Shown piece by piece: positions 33,206 to 43,732 of a DNA stretch of 64,000 nt (its first letter is position 1; every line of letters begins with the position of its first letter). The DNA is from Phragmites australis (Eukaryota; Streptophyta; Magnoliopsida; Poales; Poaceae): assembly GCF_958298935.1 (NCBI RefSeq), contig NC_084923.1, forward strand, positions 21,242,501-21,306,500. The letters run 5' to 3'. Both the position numbers and the translations under genes were made by a program. The notes under the pieces are model-generated. The model worked only from the letters and a program-made list of their open reading frames with translations. It was not told where the DNA came from and ran no database searches.

Positions 33206-33257
33206 TAAAGGTAGCCATGGTGTCCTCCCCTCAAAAAAAAAAGAGATGATCAGTTTT

Positions 33258-33468
33258 AATAGTGGCTTTGGTGATGTTCCTTTCCCAGCTAGTTTAATCA
33301 GAAATGTGATCTAATGTAGCCATCCTTATTATTTGATTTGTTAGTTATGCCTTTTGCGGTAAAAGTTAATTCTGAAACTGCCAAATGTTAGCCTTTTTCA
33401 TATGTTAAAATTAATTGTGTACTTAATGGCATCTTAAAGATCTTTCGATTTGAAAAATCAGATCGACT
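33258..33468. other. Pre-insertion DNA right of the LINE
   Basis: This continues the sequence left of 30577. No gene or repeat was recognised. Confidence 0.4.
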
Positions 33469-34566
33469 CACTACTACAGAACCAGCTACAAATAGCGCAT
33501 CTCATCACTACTGATTGTGCAAGAACCAGCAGTGTACATGTATTACTATCGGTTCTTAAACTCTCGCATCCAAACTATAATGGAGTCTCTAAGAACCGGC
33601 ATTGATACCGACTATCAGTGTCGGTTTCGTGGCTAGAACCGTCACTGATACCGGTTAGCCAAAGGCCGATTGAACTAAAATTTTGGATCCATATCATCAG
33701 TGGCGGTTCGTGGCTAGAACCGTCACTGATACCACCATTGATGATGCGAACCCAAAATTTTAGTTCAATCGGCCTTTGACTCACGTCTGCTCGCCGGCTC
33801 ACATCCAATGATCCACACGCTGATATTTTCGCCTAGCTTAGTCTCCTCCTTTCTCGGCAAAACCTTACTCTCTCTCTCTCTCTCCATACCTTATCTCTTC
33901 CTCCTCTCTCTCTCCTATGACTGCGCACACACTGCTTCTCTCTCCCATGCATGCAGGTGTGCAGCGGAGCTTGCGTGGCGACAGGCGTGCGAGCGAGTGG
34001 CTGATGGCGAGCGTGACGATGGGCAAGCGATCAAGCGGCTCCGGGCGAGCGCGATGGCGGGCATGCAATGGAGCTTGCGCGACGGCGGGCGAGTGCGACA
34101 GCCGAGCGGCTCCGAGCGAGCGTGATGGCAGGCGGGCAGCTCAGCGGCTGTGGGCGAGCGCAGCGGCAATGGAGATCACGCGACGTGGGTGGTCGAGCGG
34201 CGGACGTGAGGAGAAGGCAGAGGCAAGTGGTGGCGCAATGCGCCAGCAATGCCTAATGACGGTTCCAGCAGCCGAGCCATCTCGTTTTCTTTTTTTTTTT
34301 TCTCCTGGTCCACCCATCACTGAGTGCGCCAGCAACGGCTAGCGACGATACTGGCAGCCGAGCCAGCTCATTTCTTTTTTTTTCTCCCGATCCACCCATC
34401 ACTGCTAGTTCGTGGCTCGAACCAGCAGTGTTGGTTAGTTTATGTACTGACTCTAGATCCGATACTGATAGTCAGTGACTATCAGTACCTATTAATTGGT
34501 GATAGTTTAAAATCCATCACTGATAATAATTTTAATCCACTACTGATAATGTGTTCTGTAGTAATG
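33469..34566. mobile_element. Non-autonomous CACTA element, 1.1 kb, target duplication ACT
   Basis: The left end CACTACTACAGAACCAG and the right end, CATTACTACAGAACACA on the minus strand, form the terminal inverted repeat. Both are flanked by ACT (33466-33468 and 34567-34569). Subterminal copies of the ACCGTCACTGATACC type are present at both sides. A 27-bp perfect inverted repeat lies at 33660-33686 and 33752-33778, and a 10-bp palindrome at 34463-34487. The G/C-rich middle (33950-34260) is low-complexity CGGCGAGCG-like sequence, and its ORFs look like chance products. Confidence 0.9.
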
Positions 34567-34569
34567 ACT

Positions 34570-36580
34570 CCTGAAGCAACCAAAGTATTTGACAGTTACA
34601 TACATGCACACAGTCATACATTGTGGAACCTTATTTAGGTTTGCAAAAATAAATGGCCAGCTGGCAGTTCAGGAGAGGTATGGTGGAGACTTAAAAAAGG
34701 CGATTCAACTACATTTTGTCAGTACGTGCTGCATGCAGTGTAAGAATTTTGATCCTATGTAGATTTGGATGTAACTATTAATTTGCTAATTATTAATTTC
34801 AGGTATGTCATATGCAGATAGATGTACATTAGACATACAAATACTAAGAAAAGCTAAAAAGGAGGCACTTTGCCAACAAATCACCTTGCCTTTCCATATC
34901 ACTGAATCATAAACTCCAGTCATCTCCCATTACTTTCCAGTACTGCAACCGTTCATCAGCTTTCTATCTGCTGGAGCCTTTTCTATCCCTTAATCTCCTT
35001 TCTCTTGCACGGTAATGACTAATCAACACGCTAACGACACGCAGATGCAACACGCGTGCGCGCCTTGCTGTCTCGCCCGGCACTCTCAGGTCGCTACCAG
35101 CAGCGTCAAATCCATCGACGCAAACATGACTCACAGCTCTCTCTTTTGTGTATATATATATAAAAGTATATACATCTAAAAAATAGTATATATTTCAGTT
35201 ATAATAAAATCAACTAGAATTATACCAAGAGTATGTACTTAGAAATACAACATAAGTATAGACTTTGTAGTAGGAGTATCTTGTAAGCTCTTGAGGAAGC
35301 TTCGCTTCTAGTGTTATTATTGTAATACCTAGTGTGTGAAGAGCAGAGTAATTGCATGCAAGTGCACGTGTACCTAGCTAGCCAACATTCCATTAGAAAT
35401 TTGAGGAGGTCGAAACTTGGAAGAAATGACCACGTTAGCGAGATTAACTGTTTTTCTTTTAATCGTCCATTGAGACCACGTATGATGTTGACTATGTAGA
35501 TGTGATAGCAGCCGGTAATTATAGTGTAGTTTGGTCTTAGTTTTGTACGGGACGCGATCAGGGTGGAAGTCCGTGCACCGCCCAACCAAGAGCAGTTTTG
35601 GGTCACTACTTTAAATTATTTATTTTCTCAATTTAAATAGATGGATTTTGCATCTTTAATTTAATTAAGTGAGTTCTAAATAGATCTAGTAACTAAAAAG
35701 ATAAAAAAACTGCATCCCTAATTACCGCTATCATGTAACTCTCGCCGCTTGGCCTGAGGCGATGGCACCCTATTGCTAACATTGTGGTAACTCCGTGGCC
35801 TAATTGACTCGTCATTGGTCACCACCGCACGAGTGTCCACTAGCAGGGCAACACCTCAACATAATAAAATAAGTCCGCCTGGTTAGTTGGTCCAACCGCC
35901 GACCAACGAGACCCGCCGTGCGCCGGGGCCCACCGTGACTTTCTTTTAAGGAGTATGGGCTCTTCTTAAGCATGTGTAGTGGTACAGACAGGTAATATAA
36001 TTTTATTTATATATATATAATAAATAAGTTATTATATGGTTATTGGTAAGTAATTTAAATGATACCTACTTATTAAATGACACGTAAAAAGTTGGTACCA
36101 TAAATAACAAACGGCATCCATACAATAAAAAAAATATTATCTATAATAATAATTATTTGATATTTTAGACTATATATTAATTAATAGACGATAAATTTCT
36201 CTACTTATTTTTCTTTCCTTCACGTCATATAAAATTCTAAGTGGCCTTTTTATAGACGGCTGACCACACCTCATTGTACACGCCCTTAATCCTCGCTGAC
36301 TCCTCGACGTGTATGTGTACCAAGTAACCGCTGCCACATGTGCTTTCCTGTACCAAGACCAATGTTCGCCGTACAAATAAAGGGTGCAACTAAAACAAAA
36401 AAAAAAATACTAGCGCATGAGAGGAACTAAGTATCTTTTTCGTAAAGATATGATGCATGTATCGAGTTCAACACACCCCCGCTCTACTGTGGACGGTAGT
36501 GATACCAGTCGAGATACTAGCCAGGCATGGATGAAAAGATGCTAGTTGTTGATTGAGTGTGTTCGAACTACTTTTACCTT
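34570..36580. other. Intergenic DNA without recognisable gene
   Basis: It contains a short TATATATATATA tract near 35152-35162 and A/T-rich parts at 35990-36180. Minus-strand ORFs at 35220-35606 and 36170-36376 have no family features. Nothing supports a gene. Confidence 0.4.
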
Positions 36581-37796
36581 CATTATATAAAAATTATTTT
36601 TAGAAGCGGGTAATAACTTATTTTTACAGGTGTTTAGTGCATCCGCCTGTGATCGAAGGCCTGTAAAAATAAATGATTTTCACATATTTTCACAGGTGGT
36701 TCCTTAAGCGGACCGTCTATGGAAATTGATTTTCACAGGCGGTTCCTTAAGTGGACCGCCTGTGATAATCGGTTACTCAATCGATATTTTTTGAACCGAA
36801 AAAAGCAAAAAAAAAAAAAATTGGACCGACCAGGAACCCCACGCGGTCGCGACGTCACAAGTCACGCGTTTTTTCGCGCAAAATACGCACGCTACGCGGT
36901 TTTTGGCACTCGAACTCGAAACCTATCGGGTCACACGATCCCTCCCCACCATCACACCAGATAACAACAACTGAACATTGAGCATATGTAATTCTTTTGA
37001 TATCTGCAATCCGAAGTTTCAAATGATTATTTGAGAATCTAAATGACCTCAAATGAAAAAAATTTCAACTACAAAGTTGTAGATCTCGTCGAAGGCTACA
37101 ATTTTCATATAAACTTTATCCTCATCCGACTTCGTATAAAAAAATTATAAATTTTTAAAAATAAGTTATCACCCATTTTCACAGGCGATTCCTTAAGCGT
37201 AAAAATATGATCATTTTTACATGCGGTTCACATAAAGAACCGCCTGTAAAAATATGTGACAGCTTATCTTCAAAAATACATAACTTTTTATACGAGATCG
37301 TATGAGGATAAAGTTTATATGAAAATTGTAGTCCTTGATGAGATCTACAACTTTGTAGTTGAAAAGTCATTTATTTGAAGTCATTTAGATACCAAATAAT
37401 TATTTAAAACTTAAAATAATTATTTAGATATCTAAATAACTTCAAATAAAAAAACTTTCAACTACAAAGTTGTAGATCTCATCGAGAGTCACAATTTTCA
37501 TATGGATTTTTTCCTCATCCAACTTCATATACAAAAGTTATAAATTTTTTAATGGATAATTATTTCCAGAGGCGGTTCACATAAGGATCATTTCCACAGA
37601 CGGTTCCTTATGTGAACCGCCTGTGATAATAAATTATTATCACAGGCGGTTCATATAAGGAACCGTCTGTGAAAATATATTTCCACAGGCGGTCCGTAAC
37701 TACAGGAGGTCATCGCCAATTGTTCAGATTGTTTTTTAAATAAACCGCATGTAGAAAATTATTCTAAGTATCTTAAAAAATAATTTTTTACTAGTG
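36581..37796. mobile_element. Non-autonomous CACTA element, 1.2 kb, target duplication CTT
   Basis: The left end reads CATTATATAAAAATTATTTT and the right end, on the minus strand, CACTAGTAAAAAATTATTTT. The first CACTA of the left end has mutated to CATTA. Both ends are flanked by CTT (36578-36580 and 37797-37799). Subterminal TTCACAGGCGGTTCC repeats match those of the large element at 1-9144, so this may be a relative mobilised by it. A roughly 100-bp module around AACTACAAAGTTGTAGATCT recurs three times with the middle copy inverted. No coding region is credible. Confidence 0.9.
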
Positions 37797-37799
37797 CTT

Positions 37800-38107
37800 G
37801 TAAACTTGTTCAGCCTGTTGCCACTCCGCTATGTGATGAAACATTGTGATAAGTATATGTGCTTAAGTTCTTTTCTTGGATGCAGAGGTCGAGATTTATG
37901 TTCCATCATCTAAACAAAGAAGCCAACCATCCCAGGACAATGTCTAGGGACACAAGAACATTCTCATGCAGCATTCATGTCCCTGTTACTCAAAATTGTC
38001 AAGATGCGAACATATAGATATAAATTTGTCCATTATATCCGGTGGTTTTTTTCTCGGTTTTTCTTCAATTAACCGAGTTACTAGGCTCGTTGAGCTTTTT
38101 TCTTATT
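37800..38107. other. Spacer
   Basis: No gene or repeat was recognised between the CACTA element and the Stowaway MITE. Confidence 0.35.
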
Positions 38108-38109
38108 TA

Positions 38110-38368
38110 CTCCCTTCCGTTTGAAATAAATATTATTTTAGACATCAACACGGTTTCTAAAATATAACTTTGATTGCTATTTTTTGTTGTAATATATTAA
38201 TAAAACATAGCAAAATAATACTATTATAAAAATATTTTTTGAGATAAATCTACCCGTATCATTTTTTTTAAGTATCCAAATTTAATACTTAAAAAATAAT
38301 TTATAATCAAAATTTAAAATAATTAACTGTACGTAACCTAAAATAATACTTACTTTAAACTGGAGTGG
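38110..38368. mobile_element. Stowaway-like MITE
   Basis: The left end CTCCCTTCCGTTTGAAATA and the right end, CCACTCCAGTTTAAAGTA on the minus strand, form a degenerate Stowaway inverted repeat. TA dinucleotides flank both sides (38108-38109 and 38369-38370). The 259-bp A/T-rich interior has no coding potential. Movement would depend on a Tc1/mariner transposase elsewhere. Confidence 0.8.
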
Positions 38369-38370
38369 TA

Positions 38371-39699
38371 AAACAATAGGCAACTCTCCAAATAGTTTAT
38401 TTAAAAATAATTCATTTCATTTTCGGAGCACCCCAGTGGCCCTACCGTGTCCTTGCATTGACTTCCAAGTGGTTGGTGTGGTAGCCACACAAGTCACCAC
38501 AACCATTTATGCGCGTGTCAACCTGGTTGTCCTACACAAAGTTGGTTCACATGTCAATTAAGGCTAGCTTCAACTGTCCCCTCTATCACTGTAGCGCTAA
38601 CAGTTGCCGTCTCAGCTGTCTCTAAACCCAACCTAGGCGAGGTGATTTTTAGTGCTACAGTGTTATAAGTAGACAATTATCCTAAGAGTACTTAAATTTG
38701 TTGTACCTTTTCTTCTTCTTTTAACACTGTTTATAGAATATGATCGTAAGTTTAGAGGGAGGAGAAAGTAATAGAAGGTAGCAAATAGAGTAGCTGCTGA
38801 AGATGAAAAAATAAGAAATATTGTAATAGTATTATGAGAAGTTGTAATAGTATTTTAAGAGATAAATTTTTAAAGTATATATTAGAGATGGTCTAAATAA
38901 TGGATGAGGATCACTTGACGTCGCACGTCGTCGCTACGTCAACATCTGAGGATCCGAATCCCTAAGTGACACGAGACATAATTAGGTCCTTGCAAAAAAA
39001 GTCAATTTGGGTCTAATTAAATAGAGGGCGACTAATTTACGGTAAAGAGAGCAGGATTAGGAGGCTACTAGGCTCCCGACAAGCGTCCACTCGAGCTTCG
39101 TAAATTACTTATTATCGCTTGATTTGTCGCTACCAAGCATGGTTTAGTTTAATCCCGTGATGTTTCGCTTAATCCCGTGATGTTTCGCTTAGTCAGTATA
39201 CTTGCCTAGCTATGTTCTTACTTCCACCCGTCACGGACACATGTCGTTTTGAATATGGTCTCTAAGGCATAACTTTAGTACCTAACTTCTATTATTGTGT
39301 ACCTATAAACCTATCTATTATTGTGTAGCTATTATTGGTTTAACGTCTAGGTGTGTCATCCTACAGTCATAAAAATATATAATGCAGTTAGTTCAAGTAT
39401 TGTTACATAATGATATCATGCGTGAACGATGACGTAGGAGTAGTAAAAATGTGTGCATTAATCGATGAGAAGATAGAGGCCAACTTAATTACATATTGGA
39501 ACGAAAGAACGGACTCTTGCATTATTCCAAGGAGAGAGAGAGGACGAGCGGCAAAAGGTGAAAGTTACATACTCTTAAGTCTTAACCCAAAACATAGTAC
39601 TAGTACTTTTTGGTACGTTTCATTCATTTGTCATGGCGTGTGGAGTTGGACGAAGACCGTAGTTTGGCCGGCGCCGCTCACCCCCTCTCAGTCGATAGG
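38371..39699. other. Intergenic DNA with a 20-bp tandem duplication
   Basis: Two adjacent copies of TAATCCCGTGATGTTTCGCT lie at 39150-39169 and 39170-39189. The ORF at 39410-39757 has no family features and runs into the MITE at 39702. Nothing else was recognised. Confidence 0.4.
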
Positions 39700-39701
39700 T
39701 A

Positions 39702-39954
39702 CTCTCTCCCGTCATACTTATTTACTATTTTTTATTTTTTATAGTTTTAATGTATAACTTTAATTATTATTTTTTATAGAATATAGTTATAATATCTAAT
39801 AAAAATATAATATTATAAAAATACTTTATAATAAATCTACACATATAATTTTTATATTTTAAAATTCAATTTTTTAAAAGTTATTGGTCTTCAAAATTTT
39901 AAAAATTTAACTGAACCTTTTATTAAATGACGAGTATTTATAATTGAAGAGAGT
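39702..39954. mobile_element. Second Stowaway-like MITE, degenerate
   Basis: It starts CTCTCTCCCGTCATACTTAT after a TA and ends with TGACGAGTATTTATAATTGA followed by AGAGAG, the usual tail of Stowaway elements (a GACAAGTATTT motif before the inverted repeat). The right boundary is uncertain by a few bases. Confidence 0.6.
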
Positions 39955-40028
39955 TATATAGTACTTGTTAAAAATGGTCACTGTTTCTCTGCTCTGCCAT
40001 TTGGACCGCGGTTAAATGAGATGTTTGA

Positions 40029-40136
40029 GGCCCTGCTTAGAAGGAGGGTTTTGGGATCGGAACCCATAGGATTTAGTATAAATTTGAATTGAATCTTAGA
40101 AGTTACCGGAGCAATCCCACTCCTCCAAACATAACC
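40029..40136. mobile_element. Short Tourist-like MITE (108 bp)
   Basis: The left end GGCCCTGCTTAGAAGGAG and the right end, GGTTATGTTTGGAGGAG on the minus strand, form the inverted repeat. TGA flanks both sides (40026-40028 and 40137-40139). Size and GG...CC ends fit PIF/Harbinger-derived MITEs, whose duplications are usually TWA. Confidence 0.65.
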
Positions 40137-40439
40137 TGAGTTGTTTACGCTTTGCCACGAGAGGATGCATGCATTTCTGCATCGTGGTCGTATGCCTGTA
40201 TATATCTCGAGAGGTCGTATGTACTGTATACAAGAGAGAGAACTTTAGATCGTAAACAATTTGAAGAAGCAAAACAGAGTCTAGGGACGAATCAGAACTT
40301 CAGAAGGCACAGAACGTATATGTACAGTTCTTCACTTGGTATATCAAAAAGAGGCAGCTAAAAATATGATCGTACCCAGCAGTTGCCTTGTAGCAAATGG
40401 CGGCACTAGGCAAAGCGTAGGAGTGTTCAGTCCACACAC
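40137..40439. other. Spacer
   Basis: No gene or repeat was recognised; a short ORF at 40152-40361 has no family features. Confidence 0.35.
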
Positions 40440-40677
40440 TAAAAATGTCTAAATGGTTCATATCTACTAGGTTAGTCCGAAGCGTGCTATTATAGACATG
40501 GCACAAACAAGATCTGGTTCGAGCCTTGATGGGCTGGGCTAGTATAACACGAGACTCAGATTGTGTTTGGGCTGAGCGTGCGGCACGGCAAACCGGTACA
40601 TGTACGGCACGACTCAGGCACACGGAGGTTCAGGAGGCACAACAGGCTTAGCACGGTAAGACCCGACGCACCCGCTC

Positions 40678-40991
40678 GGCACGCCACAACTTGCAAGCAA
40701 AAGAGTGGACCTGACGGTGAACCTCCGATTGGTTCACATGTAGGTGATGCAGTAGTACCTACATCGTCAGGCTTTGTAAGTACACACGTATCAACAAGCA
40801 CTGGCTCTAAAAGATCAAGAGCTGGTACTTCTGAAGTTTGGCAAGATTTTGAAATATTCTACACAGAGAAAGATAGGGTAAGTATCAGGTATGCTATATG
40901 TTATATTTGCAAATATGAATTATCTGCAAAGCCCTTAGGTGGAACGAAATATTTGAAGAGGCACGCCACAACTTGCAAGCAAAAGAGTGGA
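40678..40991 (+). repeat. 32-bp identical direct repeat inside the hAT element
   Basis: The 32-bp stretch starting GGCACGCCACAACTTGCAAG occurs at 40678-40709 and again at 40960-40991, where it codes for the end of the BED finger. The first copy lies in the left arm, upstream of the transposase start. It probably reflects templated filler DNA from an abortive gap repair. Confidence 0.85.
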
Positions 40992-42755
40992 GTAGCCATG
41001 AAGCATACGATGCTGCAGTACAACCCTGACAGCTTTGTTCGTTATTAGGAGTATAACTCTTCTAATGCTCGAAAAGAGTTATGCCTCTTCATTGCAAAAG
41101 TGGATCTAACACTCAACATCGGTGAGTCTCCTGCATTTGAATATTACATTAAGCAAGCTCATAATCCTAGGTTTACGCATGTTTATAGACAGACAACTAG
41201 TAGGGATATGATAAAATACTATAAGGTGTATCGTATCAAGCTTTAAAAAATGTTGCAAACTTGTACATTTCGCTTGCTTTGACCTCAGACATATGGACAT
41301 GTAGGGCTAGAGAGGATTACCTTAGTGTTGTTTCTCATTTTGTTAATAATAATTGGGAATTAGAAAAAAGAATAATAGGTTTCAGTTGATTCACAATACA
41401 TATACTGTGAAAATATTGCTAAAAAAATGTCTTTAAGTAGTTGAAGACTTTAGTCTCACCAATATAATATTTTCTATCACTTTAGATAATGTTGGTGCAA
41501 ACTCTAAAGTCATATATATTCTTACTCTATTGTTTAGTACATATGCTGAATCTTTCTCGTTACATCAGCGATGTGCTTGTCATATTAGCAATCTTATAGT
41601 AAAATCCGGTTTGAAATGGTTATCGTAATACCTAGACGTTTTTCATACTACAGTATCTTTTATAAACTCCTCTAACCAACAAATTGCAGCATATAAGCAG
41701 TATTATGTTGCAATAGGTGTGCATCCATGTAAGTTTACTGTGAACATGCTGGTAAGGTGGAACTCTACTTTCTTGATGCTTAAAAATATTATACCATATA
41801 AGAGCACATTTAGTGTGTTTATTTATACACACTATCATCAGCATGGGGGTCAAACTTTACTCACGAAAGCATATTGATATATTGCCGAAAAGATAATAGA
41901 GTTTTTTGAATCTTTTTTATGATTCAACTATGAGTTTATCAGGAGTTTATTATCCAACATCTTATTTAATAGTGCATAATATTATTAAAATTGTTACTCA
42001 TTTAAACATGTATGAAAATGACAATCTTCTAAGAGATTGTGTAGTTACTATGAAACTAAAATTTTAAAATATTAGAAAGAAATTACTTTGTTGTATGCAT
42101 TTGCCTTTATTTTAGGATCCAAAGCTAAAATTGTAAATTCCTATAGAGTTCTCACAATTCTATGTGATGCTTTAGCCTTAAGTATTCTACTTATTATACT
42201 AATATTCGTTCTAAGTTAGTAGATGTTTATAATAAATATGAAACAAAGTATACCGGAGTTCACCTGCAATGACCTCCACTAGCATCGACAACAAGTAAGA
42301 AGACAATAACATGGAAAAAAATATTTGGTAGAGGTTCTTCATCAAGAAGCTCATACTTTTTATCACGGTCGTCTACGACTACGAGCACTAAAATTCCAAC
42401 ATCTTGAGGGGAGCTAACTACTTTCATCGATAGGGACGTTATCAGCCATGAACAAGAAAATTTCAACATACTGCAATGGTGTCATGAGCACAAGAGAAAT
42501 TATCCAGTGCTTTCACTGTTAGCATAAGATTTGTTAACGATTTTCGTATCTATAGTTTCTTCTGAGGCTACCTTTAGTCTTGCTGGAAGGATAATCGAAG
42601 AGAGAAGAACAAATCTCACAAGTGAAATGGTGGAAATACTCACCATAATAAAAAATTAGGAATAAGCTGAAGCGCAAATGCAACACACTGCAAAGAACAC
42701 TGAGCTTCAAGCTTCAGTCAAAAATTTATATCTAGATGTTGATGAGAACATGTAA
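40760..42755 (+). pseudogene. hAT (Ac-like) transposase with BED zinc finger and dimerisation domain
   Basis: An N-terminal S/T-rich part leads to a BED finger (SEVWQDFEIFYTEKDRVSIR, then ICYICKYELSAKPLGGTKYL and KRHATTC, 40833-40980). The catalytic region follows in broken frames, for example ARKELCLFIAKVDLTLNIGE near 41070-41130. The C-terminal hAT dimerisation domain is clear at 42460-42690: WCHEHKRNYPVLSLL, then SSEATFSLAGRIIEERRTNL. Stops and shifts are frequent, so it is dead. Length and order fit the rice-sleeper/Ac-like group. In live relatives the protein binds the subterminal motifs and cuts the element out in the nucleus. Confidence 0.9.
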
Positions 42756-42827
42756 TTTCTAATTTTCTGAGCTAGGCTGTACTGTTTTTTTTCTTTGCTA
42801 GAAAGGTTTTTAACGAGGTAACCTATC

Positions 42828-42833
42828 AATAAA
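42828..42833 (+). terminator. Poly(A) signal of the first hAT transposase
   Basis: AATAAA lies about 75 bp after the end of the dimerisation region, in a segment that is homologous to 43288-43348 in the second copy. Confidence 0.5.
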
Positions 42834-42943
42834 GCTTATTGTTAGAACTAATTATATCTCCCTTTTATTTCTGAATTTTTTGTAATTTTTCATTATTTTT
42901 TTTGAAAGTTGTCCGGGATCCTCTACCCACCTCTCATCTTGGC

Positions 42944-42951
42944 CTATAAAT
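42944..42951 (+). promoter_or_regulatory. TATA box upstream of the second hAT copy
   Basis: TATAAATA lies about 100 bp before the ATG at 43048, in the position of a core promoter. Confidence 0.6.
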
Positions 42952-43047
42952 AGCCACTATCCATCCATGCCAAACTCCCACTTATCCAAACTCGAAAGCC
43001 ACTTGCCCACTTTAACAAATCAATTCTATATTTCTAATTTTCCATTC

Positions 43048-43263
43048 ATGGATCAAGACGCTGAAAACTCGCGTGCATGGTCATATGTGTGGCAACATTC
43101 TAAGAATATTTTTGGAGAAATTAACGGAAAATAAGTAAGATTTGCTAAGTGTAATATATGCAACAATAAATTAGGTGACAGGTCTATAAATAGAACAGGG
43201 CACTTGAGGAAGCATGTTAAATATTACAAGCAAAATTCTGATATTTCAAATGAAATCATGTAA
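43048..43263 (+). pseudogene. Second hAT copy: BED finger joined to the transposase 3' end
   Basis: The frame starts MDQDAENSRAWSYVWQHS and goes through a BED finger (CNICNNKLGDRSINRTGHLR, then KHVKYYKQ) to a stop at 43261-43263. One in-frame TAA interrupts it after about 30 codons. The following sequence, GTACTTTTTTTCTTTC to CAATAAAACTCA (43288-43345), is homologous to the 3' region of the first copy (42778-42838), and an AATAAA lies at 43335-43340. The whole catalytic and dimerisation part is missing, as in Ds-type internally deleted elements. BED residues differ from those of the first copy, so it is a related element rather than a recent duplicate. Confidence 0.8.
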
Positions 43264-43732
43264 TTTTTGAAGTACAGCTATAGGTTGTACTTTTTTTCTT
43301 TCTAGTAGAAAGATTTTTAATGAGGCAACTAATCAATAAAACTCATTTTATTTATTATCTATATTTTTATTTTTTAAAATTTTGTAACTATTATTTTTTA
43401 TTGTTTTCCTATTTTTAAGCATTGTTGGCCGGCGTGCTCAGTCGTGCCAACGTGCTAGCCGTGACTCTATCGTGCTCATCGATTCGTCGGTGTGCAGTCG
43501 TGCCACCCTTGCACCGTGCCTCCGCCAGGCCGCCTGTGACTCCGGGCCAGCTGGGGCAACCATGCCGCTAGGGCGCAATCGTGCCCGGACCAACCTGGCA
43601 TGGTATGGTAGATGATGGATCGTGCACACGAATCGATATGGTATGACTGTAACAGTAGCCAGGCCGATCGGGTCAAACCATGCCTAAACGGACCCATGCC
43701 AAACCGGCCCTAAAGACCTATTTGGCATCTCT

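Larger units (their letters stand above)
30593..33241 (+). mobile_element. LINE (L1-type) retrotransposon, 5'-truncated
   Basis: A 16-bp target duplication (AGAGATGATCAGTTTT) flanks the element at 30577-30592 and 33242-33257, and a short poly(A) run precedes the right copy (33232-33241). The body starts inside the reverse transcriptase domain, so the endonuclease and ORF1 are missing, as expected for incomplete target-primed reverse transcription. It carries RT, a zf-RVT region and an RNase H-like C-terminal domain in L1 order. Confidence 0.95.
40440..43732 (+). mobile_element. Composite hAT (Ac-like) transposon with two transposase copies
   Basis: The right end, TAGAGATGCCAAATAGG on the minus strand at 43732, is the usual start of this hAT family. 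The left end, TAAAAATGTCTAAATGG at 40440, is a mutated match. Flanks CCACACAC and ACACACCG share ACACAC, compatible with a decayed 8-bp target duplication. Both arms (40500-40680 and 43430-43720) are rich in CGTGCC/GGCACG subterminal motifs. Inside are one near full-length decayed transposase and a second BED finger copy joined directly to a 3' end. Confidence 0.75.

Noticed and set aside
33865..34342. ORFs up to 141 codons in the short CACTA element, as a captured gene fragment
   Set aside because: The translation is low-complexity Arg/Ala/Ser-rich sequence in every frame, so a captured exon is not supported.
35220..35606. Minus-strand ORF of 128 codons
   Set aside because: No recognised motif, no neighbouring exons and ordinary intergenic composition.
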